From positions 1 to 64,000 of the forward strand of contig VXAI01000273.1 in NCBI GenBank assembly GCA_013399305.1: a DNA stretch of 64,000 nucleotides, written 5' to 3'. Origin of the DNA: Rostratula benghalensis (lineage: Eukaryota > Chordata > Aves > Charadriiformes > Rostratulidae). The position numbers and the translations under genes were made by a program. Position 1 is the first letter of the stretch. Every line of letters starts with the position of its first letter. Below, piece after piece: positions 26,433 to 38,900 of the stretch. Under the pieces are notes generated by a model. That model had not been told where the DNA came from and did no database searches. It saw only the letters and a program-made list of their open reading frames with translations.

Positions 26433-26778
26433 TGTTTTTGTGGTTTTACCCCAGCCAGCAGCTAAGCCCCCATCCAGTTGACCTCTCAAACCCACCCAGC
26501 AGGATGGGGCAGAGAATTACAAGGGCAAAAGTGAGAAAAGCGTTACGGGTCAAGGTAAAGGCACTGTACTAAGTGAAGAAAAAAACCCCAAGAAACACAA
26601 AATCAAGTGATGCAAAAGCACTCTCCGTTTCCTACCAGCAGACCAATGCCCACCCTGTCTCTGAACAATGAACGCCTTGGAGAATCTCTCCCCTGTTTCT
26701 GTTAGTGAGCACGGTGCTCTGTGGCATGGGATATACCTCTGGTCACAAATCTCACCCATGGCACCACACAGGCTGCTA
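26433..26778 (-). mobile_element. Endogenous retrovirus LTR fragment, avian ERVL-like
   Basis: The plus strand begins TGTTTTTGTGGTTTTACCCC and continues AGCCAGCAGCTAAGC, then GATGGGGCAGAGAATTACAA and AAAAGTGAGAAA. From memory this matches in order the 3' part of a common neoavian LTR, read in antisense. A later block (GGCATGGGATATACCTCTGG) matches the mid-LTR. The expected other half, which includes the TATA-like region and the opposite LTR terminus, is missing after about 26,778, so this is a truncated solo LTR with no internal retroviral genes beside it. The family assignment is from recall; the minus orientation follows from where the TATA-like part lies in the family. Confidence 0.65.
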
Positions 26779-29007
26779 CAAACAAAGTTGAGTTTACCCA
26801 AAGTTGACTTTATCCAAAAGTTGACTATACATAAAGTTAAATAGCAAACACCTTCAGAAACTAATCCACTAATCTAAAGGTAGATGAAGCTGAATTAGTA
26901 GAACTTCAAGACCAAAAAGGACAGAAAATAACTGTTACTGGAGGCGGCAGATAACAAAAGGATTTGAGAAGGCAGAAGTCAAAGCAGGGTACACTCTGTT
27001 TCCTTTTCTCACATTTTCTTGTGGAAACTGACATAAAATTTAAACATTTGAGTCACCTATGCAATGTTGTCAAGCTTTATACAGGCCTAAAGAGTGTAAT
27101 TCAGTATAAGGAAGCTGAAGGGAAGTAATATCCTTTATGCCATCTTAGATTTTTACAACAAAATGTAGCTGATACTTTTTGATATAAATCAAGTTATTTG
27201 AAAATAGTGTTCTTTATTCATACTGGATAATAAAATCCCCAAAAGAGAAAGGTTGGCTCAAATGGCAGCCCAATATATGGCAGCTTAAATTTGGTATTCT
27301 TCCCACTGTCCTTTTCTCTCCGTCTTCCATTTTTGTGTTGTATTTTCAAAGTATTCATTTAATGGAAATAATCATCTGAGTAGAGTATAATAAAGCATAT
27401 ACAGTCAAGCAAAAGAAGCTCACCTGTTCCCAATATTAAGGCAGAGAAAGGATATCTATTAAAGATCTGTAGAAACCAATAATGTCTCTGCTCAGTGAAA
27501 GGCTGAAAGCAAAGGTGAGAATAAGTGAGCCTTTCCATTTGATTTAATGAGTAAATGAAAGCTAGCACCCCTGAAAACCACTGGAGCCTATAATGATCTC
27601 AGTTTGTCTGAACTGGGAGGAGCTCAGCAAGTTGAACATCACTGGCCTTTATCATAATACATGTATCTTAAAACTATTGTAATCACAGACCGAGAAACAA
27701 ACTTTACAAACATTTTGCAATGTGAGTTACACAGGACAACAGCTGGGACAAGAATCATTACATAAATATATCTATCCTAAATGATAGTCTTTGCTAGAAG
27801 AAATCTATGCATCTTACCTGAAGGACAACAGGACATCCTTGAATTTTATCTTATTCTTTCATACAGTTGGTTTTCTGGGCATTGATATTGTTGACACTAA
27901 GTTACTCATCTTAGTGCCCTAACAAAAATAAGAGTATTTCTATAGTAATTTTTTTTTCTTCCAGTAATTAGGTGGATTATGCTTTCCTTCTCAGCTGCTT
28001 TCTACAGCTGAAGAAATTGAGCAATGCCTTAATACATTTTCCTTTAAACTACAATAGAAAGGTTATCTGCATGTTGACACAAACATCTCAGTTCTATTAC
28101 CCCTAGTATTCATCTAGAATCTCAGACTGATCTGGTAATCCACACTGTATTAATATGCTTTGCATTAATCAATCCTTTCAAATTATTCACGTTTTTAAAA
28201 GGGGGCACTTTTCAGAACAGTCTTTCACTTCACTAAGAAAACTTAGCAGCCTTTGCACCCAGACGAATAACACATACTCGGGCCCTGAAAAATGGCTGCA
28301 AAACCAAAGGAGAAAAGATGACTGTGTCTTTCTCGCATAAAAAATAGTTAAGATCTCTGCCTAGGTAATCCGCCAGTGATAGTTTAGCCTTATATTATAT
28401 TTTCAGATGTCTGCTAGTTATTTTCTAGATTAGTTTCTAGAATAGGTTCTGGGTCAAGTCTCTATCAGCATACGGTTTAATCAGAAACAATTTCTCAAGC
28501 ATTGATAGATAATGACATTAAAGCAATATCATCAGCTTGGGGAGGTGGCATTGTTTCCATATTGACATGAGAAAAATTACTTTAACGAAGGTAGTTCTTA
28601 TTCTTTACATCCTGATAGCATACAGATTACAGCTTCTTCTGCCTGATATGAACAAAAAAGCATTTTTACATTTCTGCGGTTAATTTTTTATAAATGTTGC
28701 TTGTACATTCAAATATTTCTAATAACATTCATTTTTACATATGTTAACTGTAAAGAGCAACCCAGCAATACTCAGTTTCTCAAAAAGAGGCCACCAGAAT
28801 GGCTGAGTAACACGATGGCAACTTGCCTTGTGAAACACAAATGGTGTCGACAGCGTAATTGCAGGAGCAATTCTGCAGTAATACAGTTCATATGACACAT
28901 AGAGTTGCAAAAAATAACTCTTTTGGTAATAACAGCCACCATAGAGTGCTGCCTCTAAAACCAAAAAGATTTGATATGAAGACAAAAGGATTTTAGATCC
29001 TACAGAT
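26779..29007. other. AT-rich unique sequence, no gene seen
   Basis: Immediately after the LTR fragment are short near-repeats of AAAGTTGA-type sequence (about 26,785-26,840). Otherwise no gene or repeat was recognised. Confidence 0.5.
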
Positions 29008-29043
29008 AAAAAAAAAAAAAAAAAGAAAAAAAGAAAGAAAGAG
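29008..29043. repeat. A-rich simple repeat (A17 then GAAA units)
   Basis: A run of 17 A is followed by G-interrupted A runs ending in GAAAGAAAGAG. It is a purine-only simple repeat with no recognised retroelement body upstream. Confidence 0.85.
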
Positions 29044-29178
29044 CACGTGGTTCTATTTTTGAGAGGGTAAGAATCGAGGTGTTCAATGAAGTAAAGCCAT
29101 TTTCCTATTAAAATTAATAAATGAGTATTAAAAAAGATGAACTCTGCTGAGTTTCCTTTGGAGTTTAGTTTTCAAACA

Positions 29179-29204
29179 AAATGATTGCACAAATGATTGC
29201 ACAA
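29179..29204. repeat. Tandem duplication of a 12-mer
   Basis: AAATGATTGCAC occurs twice in direct succession and is followed by AAG. The junction TTGCACAA resembles a C/EBP site. This is a small local duplication; function is unknown. Confidence 0.6.
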
Positions 29205-30703
29205 GTTGAGATATAATGAATAGTTAGTTTACCAGAACAGTTTAGAAGAACTTGAAAATATAGTCCTGGACATATAAATCTTCAGTCCTGTGGACTTGTT
29301 TTGATTTACAGGAAATGCAAAGGGAATGCTGCTGTTAGAGTCAGATACTTTCCTCTATTCAAGAAACCTAGTTTGAAATTCTGTTGTTACTGCAAAAAGG
29401 TGGAGTTTCTCTCTTCATGGGTCCAATTTAATGTTTAATCTTTCTTCTGGCATGCCACTGCTGTGGATTCCATCTCTTAAGGGAAAGAAGTAGAGAAAAA
29501 GAGCAGTAAACTGCATAGCAATCTGTAATACTATTGACATCTTGAGCAGGTTCACTATGTCTCAGTGATTAAAGACAAATAGTGCATACATGCTGATGTT
29601 TTCTCCCTGCTTTTGAAGGACACAGTGTTCTGGATTTATTATATTAATGTTAATATGAGCTTCTATATCTGTATAGTATTTTTATTTGACAAGACTGTGG
29701 TCCTAAGATCATTCCTCATGTTGGGAGCACTTTAAAGCAAAGAGCATTTCACCTACCTGTCCAACAGTCTGCTGTTGAATGACTATGATTCATTCACTGG
29801 ATGGGAAGAAAGTTCCTTGAGATCAGTCTGGAAAGCAATTTATCATTATATTAGCACATTAGCTTTCTTCAGATTCATTTGTGAGATTCTTTGCAGGAAA
29901 TAGTGGCTAATAAAACAAGGAAATGACAGAAGAAAATTGAGGCCCTATTACAGCAATGAACTCAATTCTTTCTCAAACGTAATAAAGGACAGCTGGACAA
30001 CCATCCATAAAGTTACATTTATTTTCTAAGAAAGTTTGTGTTCATAACACTGAGTCTTAAAACACAAATCGAAGTGACACTTTCAATTGTTGTTCTCTTT
30101 CCATAGCTGGTGTGAGTGCTACCATTGGGTGACTTTGCCATTAATGTAACCTCGGTCCTAACATCCAGGTCAGAATCCCACACTCCTAAAAGTAGAGCTT
30201 GGGAAGGCATGATTTATAATGTGCTGGTGTCTGAACTCAGAAGGTTGCACTTTCTTAAATCCTGTATAAAGCTTTGGTTGAGGTCTGAATAAACAGCTGA
30301 ATTTCAGGTTCATAAAATGCTCTGTGAACTTAAAATATGGAGTGTTATATACAAACATTAGTCTTCAGACTCTCGACTTTTTATGGCCCAGCTTTCTAAC
30401 TTCCTTATGAGAAGTACATTAGAAAAGTAAGTATAATGCATACTTATGGAAAGGAGATAAAACAGGAAGGTTGGATTTTAAAAGAAAAACAGAAAAAGCA
30501 GAGTAAAGGGAAGTTGATGGGAAAATATTGCAAAGCAAGTATAAAGAAATCATTGTCTTGTGATTTTTAGCAGTTCATCATCTTCAAATGATCCTTCATT
30601 CTTGTCTTTTGAAGGTCTGTCTTTAGCAAAATCACCAGCACTTTCTTGTCAGGAGTACTTGTATTTTAAAACTTTATGGTTTGTCTTTGTATGAGAAATA
30701 CTT
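29205..30703. other. AT-rich unique sequence, no gene seen
   Basis: No gene, RNA gene or known repeat was recognised. Confidence 0.55.
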
Positions 30704-30748
30704 AAAAAAAAAAAAAAAAGGAAAAAAAAGGAAAAAGGAAAAAAGAAA
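30704..30748. repeat. A16 followed by degenerate GGAAAA repeat
   Basis: Sixteen A are followed by several GGAAAAA-type units, giving a 45-base purine-only tract. It is a simple repeat. Confidence 0.85.
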
Positions 30749-31093
30749 TACCTATATCTTATGCAAAATGTGAAATATATATTCTACAATGAATGGAAGG
30801 GTTTTGGTTCTCTATAGTAGACCAGGGTTTTCATCTAAGGATTAATTTTCTTATGACTGTGTATGCGTATATGTATTAATTATTTTTCTCCAGTAATAAT
30901 ATGTTAACGCATGAATACTCCTTTCTAGGAACCAGAACCCAGTTTTTATCATTTGGGCAGTATAGCTTCTGATGTGGCAGGACATTGGCTGTGGAGCAGT
31001 AATAGTTCCATGTATGATTTACTATCCTCTCTAACAGAGAGACAGGAGAAGCTCACTTTTTATTAATTTTAAACACTGGAGAACGCTGGCTAA

Positions 31094-31510
31094 AAGATTG
31101 ATCTCCTAGTTGTCCTGGTTTATGGACAAGCCAGAAGAAATTACGGCAATTCACATGGGCACCCACCACTGAATATTCAAGGAAGTCACGGCCTCATAGC
31201 TCGCCATGTGTTTCCTGGGGCACTCCAAAGGCTTGGCAATCAGGGCAAGGTCTTTCATTTTGCTAAGAGCTACCTCCTCCCATTCACATGCAAAGGCCAA
31301 GTACATGTGCAACTGCTGCACAGGAAATTTATAGAGTCTTTTTCAGCAAGTGGCAAAATTAGCCTCTTCACCTTTGGCAGATCCGTGTGCTGTATCTTTT
31401 CTAAACAGGTAAAATCCCTTATATTAACAATGTTCTTTGGGGACCATCTTTTCCTTGGTACTACTTCACATCATATCATCCTCCGGGCTCAGAGGCCATG
31501 CCATAATTAA
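31094..31510 (+). other. GC-richer segment with long open frames, possible retroelement remnant
   Basis: A stop-free plus-strand frame runs about 139 codons from after the TAA at 31091 to the stop ending at 31510, and a second plus frame is open over about 52 codons from 31111. The segment is GC-richer than its flanks. The word TGTCCTGGTTTATGG at 31111 resembles the start of several avian LTRs, but no matching end, target duplication or retroviral motif was identified. It could be a decayed ERV piece, a non-coding exon or a chance open region. No product is recognised. Confidence 0.25.
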
Positions 31511-32264
31511 ACCCAGAGAGTGACCTTAGCAGGGAAAGGCTTTAGGTTGTTTATATTTAAAATCTGGATAGGTAAAAGAGGGGTTTTTACAGTATAATCT
31601 GCTTCTAACATTGCTGTTTTTCCAAAAGCAACATACACACTGAGTTTCTGAAAAACTGTTTCTATGCTGGATTTCAGTAACTGTGAGTGTATGATTTATA
31701 TTTGTGTTTCAGATACCGTATTCAGTTCTCCTAACACATAAGAAAATACCGCCATCTGTTGCTCCGTGTAGCAAGTGCAGTTACTTTCCACAATTGCTGT
31801 TTTTCAACCAATTTTCATTGCCCTCTCCATACCTCTGTTGTTATAATAATGCAATTGTTTTCAGATAAAGCTGGGCTATTCCTGTTTTACACTAGAGTAG
31901 CTTAATCAATTTCAATGAACTTACATAGTAAAGTGTTAAAATAAGCATAATACTTTTATTTTTCAGAAATGGGGATGGTTAAGGATTTATGGGAATTGCA
32001 TCTTTGAGCAAAGGGCGATTTCTTTAATTGTTAGAGTTTAGCTGCTAGGTTGGCTAACTGCAAGGCTGCTGATAAAAAAAAAAAAAAGTGCATTTAATGC
32101 GGTCACTGTTATTTAAAAATCCTTCGGTCTTACCTTGATGCTATATTAAACAAATGGCCTGAGGTGACTGTTCTGCAAACAATTTAGAATTTGGAATACA
32201 GAAGAAACTGGAAAGAATTATAATCTTATTCTAACACATGCTCTTTCCGAATTTCTAATACATA
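31511..32264. other. AT-rich unique sequence before the gap
   Basis: No gene or repeat was recognised; an A14 run lies at about 32074-32087. Confidence 0.55.
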
Positions 32265-32338
32265 NNNNNNNNNNNNNNNNNNNNNNNNNNNNNNNNNNNN
32301 NNNNNNNNNNNNNNNNNNNNNNNNNNNNNNNNNNNNNN
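32265..32338. other. Assembly gap (74 N)
   Basis: There are 74 consecutive N. The non-round length suggests an estimated gap and not a fixed-size placeholder. The sequence on both sides is AT-rich. A minus-strand frame that appears to cross it reads only unknown residues there and has no meaning. Confidence 0.99.
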
Positions 32339-34890
32339 TATTTAATCTTTTAATGGCCAAGAAAAGAAGCAAAAAAAAATATATCAAAAATCTATGCAAA
32401 TACAAAAATTTTTCAACTCCAAATAAAGGTATGGTATCTACAGTCTTCTGCTTTATTAACAATTTATTCAAATTAGCTTGCACACTTCTAATGTCTCTGA
32501 TTAAGTTGTACTGTATTCTTATCTAACAATAAAATCACATACAAGCAGTATATGAAGGTATAGAAGGTATAGAAGGCTAGAGAAATTGGGTTGCATTCAT
32601 GAGAGCTGTGGGTCTTTCAAACTCAACCATCTACATTTGAAACTTTACTTTTGAATTCTTACAGATATGCATCTGATGAGACAGGAGATGGAGCAAGCTA
32701 GATTTGACAAGAGGAAAGCAAAAATCTGTGACCAGTTCAAGTTTAACTGATTCTCTCAAAAGCACTTTTTACTCTTATTCCAGTTCTGACTTTCTGATTA
32801 AATGTCTCCTGCTTTACCTTCCCCATCCTCATCATTCCTGTTCTTTTTCTGTCTTCTGCTAGTTCCTTATTCCAAACACCACCTTAGTCATTCCCTCTAG
32901 TTTCGATCTATAACTTCTGAAAGTTTGATCATGTGAAGCATGTGAAATTACACGTAATTGAACATACAAACCAGCTTGGTATTGTTATTTTTTGTTCATA
33001 ATGTGTTATTTCCAAAAGGTACAAGCAAAATACCTTGTTTACAAATATGGGCAGCATGGTCTCATTAGAGTCCACAAGGCTTTGATTCACAAAGGCTAAA
33101 TTTATGGATGCTAATCTACAACGAGCAAAAAGGAATTTCCTATTATGACTTGTCCATTGGGCACTGAATTACTGTATTAACTATAGAGGCAATCTAGGAA
33201 GATTAGCCTCATTTGATTAAAGCTAGCTTTTATGGATAGTCACTGCAGAAATACCACACTAGTGTGTAATCTGTATATATCTGCCTTTAAAATATTTTAT
33301 ATATCTTTCTCTGTTGGGTTAAAATCTATGGTTCACAGCTGTTAATATGACAGTGACAGATGACTTACAAATAATGATCTGAATAGTTTTCTGTATTGTC
33401 ACTTCTTTCTTCTTTTTCTTCCTTCAGCTCCTTATTTATTTTCTTCTTCAAAAGTAGTAGAACGTCTCTCTACAGAAAGTCTGGCTCCAGCTGTACTTGT
33501 CTTGTACTTCTATAACTAGCTATGAATACAGAGATACTACAGTTGTCACTGGATACTGTTTTGTAACTGCTGAAAAAGGTTGACTACAAAGCAATGCTGT
33601 ATTATTGACAAAAATGAACTTGCATTATTGCATAAAAATCAGTAAGAATCTCACTTTTTGAAGGAAGTGTGATAATTTTGAACATTTATCCAAACTTTAC
33701 ACTCTCCAGAATGCTTTCTAAACTTTTAAGATACAGTTATGATTGGATTTTTTTCCCACCTCTATATCCTAAACCCCAGATGTGAAGACCAATTCTGAAA
33801 CACAGATACTAACAAAATTATAGAATTATTCTAGGTGTACATTGTGACATCTGAATCTATTTTACCCATCTCTGTAAAGTACTTTTGTTCTAATTTGCTG
33901 CTGTGCCTGTACTCTGTTGTGATCCTTAACTTTTCTCTTACCGACCTTATGGGAGTCACTCATATATTTAAAGGAAGACAACTTTTATACTCCCTGCTGT
34001 GCATAGCTTTTCATCATATCTTGAACATATTTTTTTTTTTTAAGTTGCAGGAGAATATCTGTGAAATAAATGCCTGATTTACAACCAGGGTAAATTAGAA
34101 ACAGACATGTAGATAAGATGGCACACTCATAACATAGCTGAGGAGAAGTCAGTCTTCTGGCTTTCTTTAGTCAGTTTATGTATGGGCTTTCTCAGAATAT
34201 ATTAGTCTGTTGATGCTTCATAAGCATTAACAATTTTGTTTAGTAATTATTTTTCTTGCTTACATGTTACGAAATTAAGATTTATTCAGAAGCTCAATTT
34301 TAACATATTATTCAGATTATTTTTGTGTGTGTGTGTGTTATGGCAAAGAAGGCTATGTCCTTTAGAGTAAAATGCAAAATTTATTTCCCTTCAGCTCACC
34401 AGTAAAGTTGCATTTTTATTTGCAGTTTTGTCATTGTTGAATGCAATGATTTATTGTCTTAAAAGTGTCACACAAAGAACATTACTATCTGCTTATTATT
34501 TTAACACAGCAAATGCCTGTGACTTAACCCTTCAGTTCCCAACACCTTGCAAGATTGGAGCCTGATAACTAGTCATGATTTTCACATGAAACAGGAGCTC
34601 AGAGAGATCCAGAAGATGATGTACACATCTAGGTGAGACTCAGGGACATATGTCAAAACTTGATCTTGAAAACCTCCACACAAATTAAGCCTAGAAAAGC
34701 CAAAAGACAACAAATATGTCCTATTTCACTCCAGATTGTTGCTGCAGGAACTCAAATAGTGCATTGTACCTGTCAGATTTCTGGTAAGACATGGTGTGAC
34801 AACAATATTTCTGCTCATTCTCAAACACGTGCTTCTACGTACTTAATGCTTGCATCATTGCCAAGTAAATTATTCTGCATGCACATATGT

Positions 34891-34930
34891 AAAAAAACAA
34901 AACAAAACAAATAAACAAACAAACAAAAAC
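34891..34930. repeat. A-rich (AAAC)n simple repeat
   Basis: An A7 run is followed by C-interrupted A runs (AAAAC then AAAC units) up to CAAAAACCCC. It is a degenerate simple repeat. Confidence 0.85.
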
Positions 34931-35567
34931 CCCACCAAAACTTGCCATGACAGGATAATTTAATTCACTGTTCTGGTTTAGAGAATAGTCCTACAAACAG
35001 CTGGACCATTAAAGAATGATCACAAGTGGCTGAAAACAGAGCAACGGGAGGACTTTTTCGACTGTATTCTCACTTCTGCACATATTTCCCTTGGCACAGC
35101 GGTGGATCCATTGACTGAAAAAGTGTTAGAGCAACACAAAAGATAAGGACAATTATTTTTAGCAACCTTATGAAAAAGAAAATTGAGCAACTTAACAAAG
35201 GAAAGGAAAACAAAGTCAAATGACTCCAGAATCTGTGAAAGTCAGAGGTGCAGAAGCTATTCATTAATGCTCCATGCAAGAAGTTCTGAATTATTTTAAG
35301 AGCACTGTATTTACATTTTAGATATAGCAGAATGAACTAATTATGAAAAGTATGCGTCAAAGATTTCAATTTCAGGCTTGACTTTACTTTGGAGATTAAT
35401 TTTTTACTTTATCATTTTTACAGGCAGTTCAGTGGACAGTCTTATTTGAATGTTACTCATTGTTCAGTGGTGTATGAAGTGTATTTAATCAATGTAAAGA
35501 AAGTAATATTAAACTATAATCAGAAGCATCAAATGGTCTAAAAAATTTCAAAAGTAAGGTCAAAAGG

Positions 35568-35604
35568 TAACAATATGAGAAACCCTGCTAACAATATGAG
35601 AAAC
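35568..35604. repeat. 16-bp direct repeat
   Basis: TAACAATATGAGAAAC occurs at 35568-35583 and again at 35589-35604, with 5 bases between. It is a small local duplication without known function. Confidence 0.6.
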
Positions 35605-35946
35605 AATGTATTTAACTGATTCTTTACATCCATGTCTTTCATGGCGCAGACATAATCTTGTTTTCCACACAAAATTACAATGTAAAATGTGGGGGGTTTA
35701 TCCCCTTGATTAAAAAATTCACATATATAGTAGACCAGGTGTTTTCAATGTTCTCCTAAGAGACTATTTTAAAGCTGATGTGAATTTTAAATGGCTGGCT
35801 GCAAAAACTTTGACCTTTGACAGGACAGTTCTTGTGGTCACCATTAAATCACTTGTCAGTGTGTTAGTTATTACAGAATCAGGTAATGGCTAACAAGGAC
35901 AGCTATTACAATAATTCATATGTTTCTGCAAGTATTGCAAACCCCT

Positions 35947-35979
35947 CTTTATTAAGATCCAAAGCTGATCTTAATAAAG
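35947..35979. repeat. Perfect 13-bp hairpin
   Basis: CTTTATTAAGATC at 35947-35959 is exactly complementary to GATCTTAATAAAG at 35967-35979, with a 7-base loop CAAAGCT. The stem is AT-rich and too short for a microRNA precursor. It may be a local inverted duplication or a dimeric protein site. Confidence 0.7.
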
Positions 35980-38900
35980 CCATCACATGAGCCTCTATTT
36001 TATCCTTTTTAATCTTTCCATGACAAGCATGTCATCTTAGTTTTGACACAGACAGCTAGAAACTATTCGTCCAAAAGCTATGAACGTGAAAACCATCCAT
36101 TTTTGAGCCAGCAGTTCCCACCCCATCATCCAGCATCGCTCCATGTGAAGTGCAAGTGGGATTTCAGTCCAACTAACCAACAGCCTAAGACCATTTTCAC
36201 TGTGGGTGCCATAGGTTAAAATCCTGTGGATATAAAATCAGAAGTCTCTTGATGCCACCACAGACTTAACACCAGTGGGTTAGGTTAGTTTGGAAAGCAT
36301 ACCATGTCAGATGGAAAAGTTACTGCCCAAAGGAACCAAAGGTATGCCAACAGGCAACACTTTTTTAGAAAAAATTGGATTGGAAATATTTATTATCCAT
36401 ATTCACTGTCTCACATGCATGGATTGTATAAACAGTAACAGAGCAAGAAATATTAAGAAAATAATAATAAAATCCTCCCAAGTTCTATGTGGCTTGCACT
36501 TTCTGTAACAAGGAAGGCATCAAGTCTAGCTCGGTAGTCCAAAAATTACTTATGAAATAAACAGAAGGGACCTGAAAGAAGAAACTATGTGTGTGCAAAC
36601 TCTTGACAAGGTAAGATATGCCCAAAGTGTAATTTTCAAGGTCTGTTTGAACTAAGAAATAAATTCATTGCCTAATAAAAAAGCAATGACATTTACACTC
36701 TGGCTTTTGGAGTAAGTTTCTGATTAACTTACAGGTAACTGATTTTTTTTTTCTTTGTTCTTTTCAAAGTAATTAATTTTACACCCCTATTAAACTGAAT
36801 TACTGTTTCCTTATTGTTTTTAACACATTTGTAATATCTTATCCAGTAATAGCTGATAGCTTTGCTTTTGTCTCTGTCTCCATTACATCAAACTTGCATT
36901 TTCACAGACATAAACCGAAAAAAACTTCTATAGAGAAGACTGGAGACTCCTACAGAGAATGGTCTATTAAAAATGAGCAGTACTTCAAGTCATTAGTAAA
37001 AATTTTTTCAGTGGAAGAGTAAAACTTTACTTGAATTTGATACATTTGCTTCAACAAACCTCCTTAATTTCTGCTTTGACTTAGTGTGTTGCAGAGAATA
37101 TCATGTATATTTACAGTTAACCTCACACAAATATACTATAAGTATTTATAAATATGTATGACAGCCAATATACAAGAACACACAGGCTGATGGACAAAGG
37201 AAAATATACAAAATATACAAAACTTCTTCAACCTTGGAAGCAATGAACACACAAAACCATCTGAAGCTTCAAAATAAGTATTCCACAGGATATGTATGAC
37301 CTTCATTCTGTGAACACAGCAAATGTCTTTTAAACATCACTATCATGACAAGTTCCCCTGGCTTGGTTTGCAGAAATCAAGCATAACTAAGTCTTTTCAG
37401 ATTAGGGTTATACTTGCAGAATACTTTTCCTTCTAATTTGATGATCAGAGGCAATCGTACAACATCCCTGGTGGACAGTACTATTAGAAATGCATCTGGC
37501 TACTTAATAGCTTTTGATGTGACTGGCATTTGCCCCTTCTTCAATGAGTGTTGAGCATACATAAATTATTGCTGTCTCCTTTCCTTCCCCTCATGTATCT
37601 TTTTAGCTCTATTTGAATAGCTATATTGACATATGAAGGCTACTAAAACTACACAGCCTGACAGACAGCAGTCACCTACTCAAGCAGGCAACTTTTGATT
37701 CAATTCCTGATTAATTATTTTATTGAGCAAAGTTAATGTATCAAGTCTAGATTTAATACAGCTGTAAAGTTTCACCATTTAGGGTCCAGTTTTGTGACCC
37801 TAAAACACTCCAAGGTGTACTTACTGACTGCTAATACAAGTATATCAATATGACTAAGAATGGAGCTGTGTTCTTCAAGCAATAAAACCACTGTTACAGT
37901 AATTTAAGATTACTGTATATATTTAAAAAAAAATAAAATAAAGTTGTTAAATGCAAATAAGTACTACAGGTATGAAAGGACATCAGTGGGTTACGTTCAT
38001 CCTCTGCTAATAAAGTACCTCTTACTGATGACTTTAACTGATTTACAGATGAACATTAATGAAATAAACAATGGGAAAAAAATTCTCTAGAAAACCTAGA
38101 CACGCACTATCCTGCTGTTACAAAAATAACACTCTCTGAAAAAGGCATTTTAACATTAAAGGGCAATAGAGCAAATCCCAAAGCTTCATTATATTTCTCT
38201 CAATTTAATAAAACCACAGACTATTTTCATTTATTCTTTTTTAAATAGCAACCTTCATATGATACGTCTGCACAGCTAGTTAAACGTACTCCACTTTGTC
38301 AGATTTAGCATAAACTAAACAAGCTGCCATAGAAGTTATTTCTTCTTGTGCTGCATTTATCACATTAATTTCTCCATTTCGGATGGGCAACATGTATTTT
38401 ACCTTGTTCCACAAGGAATTCTCTGCTTTGGAATGTGTCCACTGGGCAGGTGTCCTTGTCCCTTCATGCCTCTTCCTTCACAGCCATCTAAAAATATAGC
38501 TAAGTCTTAGAGAATGACAATAGAAAATTATTATTAAGTAGTTAAAGGAAAAATTCTACCATTCTTTCATCAGGTGTATCGTGAAACTACAGGTGGGCAA
38601 ATTGAAAGTCTGGATTTTGAAGCCTGAAGTCTACATTACGTGCTGAAGACATTCAGATGCAGCTTCCACAGATTGTGGAAAACTTGACCTCTCCTATAAA
38701 AACACACTGATCCCGCAGCTGATCACATGCACTTGAACTTACATTCAAGAACACACATTACATTTCTTTCATCTAGGTCTGCCATCCGAGCAATGATTTT
38801 TGAGCTTAATTTTAAATAGCTTCTTGACATTATGGAGCACTGAGATGCCAAAATAGAAATGATAAAATGTTAAATACTAAATATTGAATTGTATAATAAA

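Larger units (their letters stand above)
32339..35946. other. AT-rich unique sequence, no gene seen
   Basis: No exon was recognised. Simple repeats are a (TG)7 run at 34324-34338 and an AAAC-rich tract at 34891-34930. A 16-bp direct repeat is listed separately. Confidence 0.55.

Noticed and set aside
32226..32483. Minus-strand frame crossing the N gap
   Set aside because: The middle is unknown sequence, so continuity of the frame is not real evidence.
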